Of a stretch of 42,495 bases of DNA, positions 39,087 through 42,495 are shown one piece after another; within the stretch, counting starts at the first letter, position 1; every line of letters begins with the position of its first letter. Under the pieces are notes generated by a model that searched no databases, was not told where the DNA came from, and was given only the letters and a program-made list of their open reading frames with translations. Source of the stretch: Paraburkholderia elongata (lineage in GTDB: Bacteria; Pseudomonadota; Gammaproteobacteria; Burkholderiales; Burkholderiaceae); the NCBI RefSeq assembly GCF_013177735.1, contig NZ_WOEZ01000037.1:1-42495 (forward strand). Direction: 5' to 3'. The position numbers were made by a program, and so were the translations under genes.

Positions 39087-40420
39087 TGTTCCGACTCCGA
39101 TGCCCGGCGGCGTAAGGCAGTGTCGACCACGCGGTCGACCATCAGCCCCGATGCGCCGAGATTCACATGAGATAGTTCGGCGAGTTCCGCTTCGGTTGCC
39201 ACTCCGTGAAGCACAGCCGACAGATCGCGTTGCTCCTCGCGCGCCTGACTGTAGGCGTCTTGCAGCAATCGTTGGGCGCGGTGCTTCCCCAAACGAACTG
39301 ACATCGCACTTAACAGGCGTTCCGACGACGAGTTGGCACCGAGATTCCTACCCATCGCGACCGAGTTAACTTCCAGCCCAGACACCAACTCTCGCGCCAT
39401 CGTGGTCGCCGCCAAGGCAAAGTGACAGATCTCAGGGAACGCGACCCACTCGACCTTCCAGTTTCTTCCGTCACGCTCGTGTTCGTTCACCATCGTGTCG
39501 GTAAGAACGCTCGCTTGAGACCGAACGAGGCGAGCAAGCGTTACGATCTGCTCGCTCACCTCCGGATTGCGTTTGTGCGGCATAGTAATGCTTCCGACAA
39601 CTGACGCACGGGTCCTCTCTGCGAGTTCGCCAATCTCTCGTCGCTGCAGGGCGTACACCTCGTTGGCAATACGCGCCAAGCTGGACACGGACATCGCCAC
39701 AACGTGCGAAAACTCGGCCAGCCGGTCTCGCGCGCAAAGCCACGAGATGTCCGGTTCGCCCAGAGACAGCTGGCGACAGAACGCGGCACGCAAGTCAAGC
39801 GCGCGATCTCCGAAGAATGCCAGCGTGCCGACTGCCCCGCCGAGCTGCCCAACTCGCCATCGATTGTGCCCGTCACGCAAGCGTTGCAGATGACGACCGA
39901 TCTCGTCAGCCCACGATGCGACCTTGAACCCAAATGAGATTGGAGCACCCGGTTGTCCATGCGTACGCCCCGCCATCGGAGTCAGTCGGTGCTGGACCGC
40001 CAGTTGTAATAGAGCATCCTCTATCCACCACAGGTCGCGCCAAAGCAATGCACCAACGGCGAGCAACTCGATTACCTGCGATGTATCGGTGATATCTTGT
40101 ACCGTGGTGCCATAGTAGATATGCTCGGCAGCTTCGCCGGGCAGCATGCCCCGCAGCACCTGGATCATCCCGAGTGTAGAGTGCGACGTCTCTCTGGTAC
40201 GGGCACCGATCTCGCCGATCGGCAGTTCGACACCTCGAAGCTGCGCGATCTTTTCGGCAGACTCGGTGGGAATGATCCCGCATTCGGCCTGCGCCCGAGC
40301 CAGCGCAATTACGATTTCGAGCCACCGCGTAACGCGCGCCTTCTCCGCGAAAATGGCACGGCTCTCCGTGCTGGCCCATTGATGCCCAAAGATTTCCGAG
40401 TCGATCATGTGGGAGTCCAT
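39077..40420 (-). CDS. Aspartase/fumarase-superfamily lyase of the coenzyme M operon (XcbB-like)
   Basis: 447 residues from ATG 40420 (GGAGG four bases upstream), overlapping the preceding gene by 16 bases. It resembles adenylosuccinate lyase and carboxymuconate cycloisomerase: ETSHSTLGMIQ, GRTHGQPGAP (H154), and SITMPHKRNPEVSEQ with catalytic S277. XcbB1 of X. autotrophicus eliminates phosphate from (R)-phosphosulfolactate to give sulfoacrylate, a fumarase-like elimination. This is the best fit for this gene, which directly follows the synthase/XcbE pair. A true adenylosuccinate lyase is unlikely in this setting. Confidence 0.75.
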   Translation of the reverse strand: MDSHMIDSEIFGHQWASTESRAIFAEKARVTRWLEIVIALARAQAECGIIPTESAEKIAQLRGVELPIGEIGARTRETSHSTLGMIQVLRGMLPGEAAEHIYYGTTVQDITDTSQVIELLAVGALLWRDLWWIEDALLQLAVQHRLTPMAGRTHGQPGAPISFGFKVASWADEIGRHLQRLRDGHNRWRVGQLGGAVGTLAFFGDRALDLRAAFCRQLSLGEPDISWLCARDRLAEFSHVVAMSVSSLARIANEVYALQRREIGELAERTRASVVGSITMPHKRNPEVSEQIVTLARLVRSQASVLTDTMVNEHERDGRNWKVEWVAFPEICHFALAATTMARELVSGLEVNSVAMGRNLGANSSSERLLSAMSVRLGKHRAQRLLQDAYSQAREEQRDLSAVLHGVATEAELAELSHVNLGASGLMVDRVVDTALRRRASESEQWQ

Positions 40421-41322
40421 GCTACCTCCGACCGACGCACAATCATCTCGATTGCTTCACGAACCTCATCAAGTGACGAACCCCATGGAACAAACGTCGC
40501 CAACCGACGCTCCTCTACGCCTTCCTGCATGAGGCAGCATCGCGTCAGCATGGGACCTCCAGATCCTTTGCTCTCGTTGACGAACCGCACCGGGCAGATA
40601 TCGACCGTCGGCGGCGTTGTGCCATAAAACCAACGATGGATCTGATGGGAGCGCTCGCACCCCAGTAAGGTCCAATCAGCAATTGGAGGGCGTTCATCAA
40701 GATACGCTACGGCGACTCCCTCCAACTCAATACCGGACCCCCGGCACGGGATCAGCACCTTGCCCGGAAGGGGCTCGCAGGCTTCAGCCAACTTGGCGCA
40801 ACTGTTGACAAGGATCGGTTCGACAACGACTGGCGGTAGGCTCTCTGCTGTCTCAAGAACGCGATGGACCTGATCGAGCAGCTTCGAAGGGAACGGCGGA
40901 ACGATGTCGAGGACGCGCAAAACCAATGGGGCGGCGTTGAGAATGAAGCTTACGTGTGAATATCGCCCTTCGACAACAACGCAGGACACGTCACGATGAG
41001 CCATCGCTACGGTTGCCAGATCTGACGGCACACCGCAGTCGACATTGGGGGCAACCACATAGCGACATTGGGAGGTGTCGGCTAGCACACGAGCACTTGT
41101 GACGCAAGAAAACAGTTCCGAACTCGCCGGCCGATCCACTTCCACCAGTGCAGTGTCGCGCCCCTTTCTAGCAACGATAAACCGCGTACGCATGTATGCC
41201 TCGCGGCCGACAAAATGCTGCTCAAGCCAGTCCGGCTCAAGACTCTCCAGATCAGTGCTCAGCGCAACCTGGCGATAGCGCGATGGCAGCACATTCGGAG
41301 CTGATGGGTCAAAGTCAAACAC
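40405..41322 (-). CDS. Unknown-family protein of the coenzyme M operon (XcbE-like)
   Basis: 305 residues, GTG start at 41322 with AGAGG, overlapping the synthase stop. Soluble; notable segments are VVEGRYSHVSFILNAAP, VDRPASSELFSCVTSARV, CRGSGIELEGVAVAYLDERP and DICPVRFVNESKG. I know no characterised domain. It has about ten cysteines, several singly placed (C73, C86, C95, C113). By position and elimination it should be the counterpart of XcbE1, for which decarboxylation of sulfoacrylate to ethenesulfonate has been proposed. This rests on context and remembered family traits, not on a seen active site. Confidence 0.65.
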   Translation of the reverse strand: MFDFDPSAPNVLPSRYRQVALSTDLESLEPDWLEQHFVGREAYMRTRFIVARKGRDTALVEVDRPASSELFSCVTSARVLADTSQCRYVVAPNVDCGVPSDLATVAMAHRDVSCVVVEGRYSHVSFILNAAPLVLRVLDIVPPFPSKLLDQVHRVLETAESLPPVVVEPILVNSCAKLAEACEPLPGKVLIPCRGSGIELEGVAVAYLDERPPIADWTLLGCERSHQIHRWFYGTTPPTVDICPVRFVNESKGSGGPMLTRCCLMQEGVEERRLATFVPWGSSLDEVREAIEMIVRRSEVAWTPT

Positions 41323-42124
41323 TGAGACCTCTTTCGCTGTTAATTACCAGTTCACCAGGCACGCTTCCGAGGGTATCGGCGCGCAATCCCAGCCGCAGAG
41401 CTTCAAGGCCCATCACCTCGTCGAGGGCAATGTTGCCAAGGCTCACTTCGGAGCCCAGATGCCGAAGTAGGAACGACTGCTGCGCACGCTGCGGTGCCTC
41501 GTAGATGATCCTGGAGGCGTAGGCATTGCTCTCCAGAACCTGAAGCAGCGACTCACGGACCTCGCCGTTCTTGTCATAAAGACCAACAGTCCCACTCTCG
41601 CGACCTTCGGCGACAATCCAGTTGGCGCCGGCCGCGATATCACCTTCAATTTCATCATGCCAATCCGCGGGCGTGACCGCCCGTGTCGGATCCTTGCTGC
41701 CCACTTCCGCCAACACCACGAATCCAAGCTCTCGGGCCCGCGCTATCAATTCGCGCTTCTCGGACACCTGCATCGAAGTCGCACCGTCGGATACCTCAAC
41801 ACAGTCGAAACCCACGTCTACCGCGAACGAAAAGAATTCCTCGGTTCGACCCTGCAACCACGCCACCTCGAGCAGCGTGCCGCCCGTGCAAGCCTTGACC
41901 TGGGCTGCGTGAAGCTCAATCACTTTAGATCGCACAGCCGGATCCAGATACGCCGTCCCCCACCCGAATTTCCAGATGTCGATCATCCCCGCAACAGACG
42001 ACAACACTTCCTGAGTCGTCTGCAGCGTACAACCCTTATCGAGCACGTGCGTGAGCCCGGTACGGCGAGGTTTAACCGATCGTTCGGGTAGCCTCAAAAA
42101 AGTCGCCTGCGGACCTGCTGGCAT
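41315..42124 (-). CDS. xcbA: Phosphosulfolactate synthase (ComA family)
   Basis: 269 residues from ATG 42124 with GGAGA upstream. TIM-barrel motifs of the family are clear: GLTHVLDKGC, MIDIWKFGWGTAYLD, KVIELHAAQVKACTGGTLLE, CVEVSDGATSM, IVAEGRESGTVGLYD and YEAPQRAQQSFLLRHLG. The enzyme adds sulfite to phosphoenolpyruvate to give (R)-phosphosulfolactate, the first committed step of coenzyme M synthesis. ComA homologues also serve sulfolactate formation in Bacillus spores, but the four following genes point to coenzyme M. It is the first complete gene of the operon; the DsrE-like copy 2 lies 58 bases upstream with no evident promoter between. Confidence 0.88.
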   Translation of the reverse strand: MPAGPQATFLRLPERSVKPRRTGLTHVLDKGCTLQTTQEVLSSVAGMIDIWKFGWGTAYLDPAVRSKVIELHAAQVKACTGGTLLEVAWLQGRTEEFFSFAVDVGFDCVEVSDGATSMQVSEKRELIARARELGFVVLAEVGSKDPTRAVTPADWHDEIEGDIAAGANWIVAEGRESGTVGLYDKNGEVRESLLQVLESNAYASRIIYEAPQRAQQSFLLRHLGSEVSLGNIALDEVMGLEALRLGLRADTLGSVPGELVINSERGLSV

Positions 42125-42182
42125 GCTTCTTCTCCAGAATTATTGCAATGCTTTGAGCTACGTTTGCGCCATATCGGGCGAA

Positions 42183-42495
42183 CTACCGCGTCCAGGTGGT
42201 AACCACGATCGCACGCTCCTTCCAAGCCTGGATGTTTGCGTCCAGGACGTCGAGCGGACTGATCGCCTTCACGCCCTCGATGAGGTCATCTTCCCGCATG
42301 CCATACAGCGCACCCATCGCGAACCGGCAGGCGTAAATCTTGGTGCCCTCATCCATCAGAGTCTTCAATTGCTTGTTGTAGCCAAGATTGCCGGCAAAGC
42401 CCTCGGTGCCGACTGCCGGGTAGCCACGCGAGGCTGCCGCCATAAGCACGCCCGGGCCGAACAGGATGAACGAAAGCTCGAAACCCTTGCGCTGC
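42183..42495 (-). CDS. DsrE-fold protein, MSMEG_0572/Sll0783-like (copy 2, truncated by contig end)
   Basis: The 104 C-terminal residues of a protein almost identical to that at 3852-4340. The four differences visible by eye are Thr for Ala, Glu for Pro, Ser for Asn and a terminal Arg for Leu. The conserved Cys (YACRFAMGALYG) is kept. The first 58 or so codons lie beyond the window. It points the same way as the coenzyme M genes and precedes xcbA by 58 bases, so it is probably co-transcribed with them. At DNA level the first part differs at roughly one base in seven from copy 1, while the last 127 bases are identical. Confidence 0.75.
   Translation of the reverse strand, partial: QRKGFELSFILFGPGVLMAAASRGYPAVGTEGFAGNLGYNKQLKTLMDEGTKIYACRFAMGALYGMREDDLIEGVKAISPLDVLDANIQAWKERAIVVTTWTR
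42369..42495. repeat. Contig-terminal 127-base repeat copy
   Basis: Identical to 4038-4164. A terminal overlap of exactly 127 bases equals a common assembler k-mer size, suggesting an unresolved repeat edge. The genome beyond the window then continues with sequence shared with copy 1 for at least some distance. Confidence 0.75.

Noticed and set aside
39077..40420. Adenylosuccinate lyase (purB)
   Set aside because: Signature is of the superfamily, but no purine gene is nearby and the gene is translationally coupled to coenzyme M genes.
41315..42124. Sulfolactate synthesis as in Bacillus spores
   Set aside because: No sulfolactate phosphatase/dehydrogenase set; four further Xcb-type genes follow.

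Overview
This window looks like one contig of a Burkholderia-type betaproteobacterium (Burkholderiaceae; Paraburkholderia, Caballeronia or Cupriavidus relatives fit best). The evidence is the high-GC coding style, the red-type (form IC) RuBisCO operon with cbbX and a divergent cbbR, and IS5-like, IS701-like and group II intron debris. The genus cannot be fixed from sequence alone. The last 127 bases (42369-42495) are identical to an internal stretch (4038-4164). This is how assembly contigs end at a repeat, so the right edge is probably an assembly break and not a biological boundary.

Layout. 1-0.8 kb: the start of a TonB-dependent (BtuB-like) receptor behind a cobalamin riboswitch. 0.8-2.5 kb: mostly gene-free, with two small hypothetical genes. 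2.6-6.0 kb (minus strand): a Nit1C-type nitrilase, a DsrE-fold/Sll0783-like protein, an 84-residue protein and a flavoprotein of the CoA-disulfide-reductase type. 6.4-8.5 kb: a cytochrome P450, an OsmC-family protein and a small unknown. 9.1-10.9 kb (plus strand): a radical SAM protein and a GNAT acetyltransferase, both also members of the Nit1C nitrogen-starvation set. 11-17.5 kb: transposase debris, manC, a group II intron 5' fragment, the phosphoglycolate phosphatase gene cbbZ, hypothetical genes and a decayed duplicate of the radical SAM leader. 17.5-29.8 kb (minus strand): amtB and then the Calvin-Benson-Bassham operon, transcribed cbbL-S-X-Y-E-F-P-T-A-G. 30.2-34.7 kb: cbbR, a MocR-type regulator, cbbK and an XRE/cupin regulator. 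34.7-36.5 kb: no intact gene, with an IS701-like remnant.

36.5-42.1 kb (minus strand) is the most unusual part. It is a compact five-gene operon whose genes overlap at stop and start codons: phosphosulfolactate synthase, an unknown-family protein (XcbE-like), an aspartase/fumarase-superfamily lyase, a cysteine-desulfhydrase-type PLP enzyme and a second, argininosuccinate-lyase-like lyase. This is the gene set of bacterial coenzyme M (2-mercaptoethanesulfonate) biosynthesis described in Xanthobacter autotrophicus Py2. A second DsrE-like gene, nearly a copy of the one at 3852-4340, sits directly upstream in the same direction and runs off the contig end. The same DsrE-like gene therefore occurs once beside a disulfide-reductase-type flavoprotein and once beside the coenzyme M operon.

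How the parts may work together. The cbb genes encode autotrophic CO2 fixation, with RuBisCO activase, red-type activation and phosphatase clean-up. The Nit1C pieces and amtB suggest scavenging of nitrile, cyanide or ammonium nitrogen. The coenzyme M operon implies use of a cofactor that known bacteria employ in epoxide/alkene metabolism, but no epoxide:CoM transferase or carboxylase is visible here. Either the user enzymes lie elsewhere or the cofactor has another role, possibly connected with the DsrE/flavoprotein pair.
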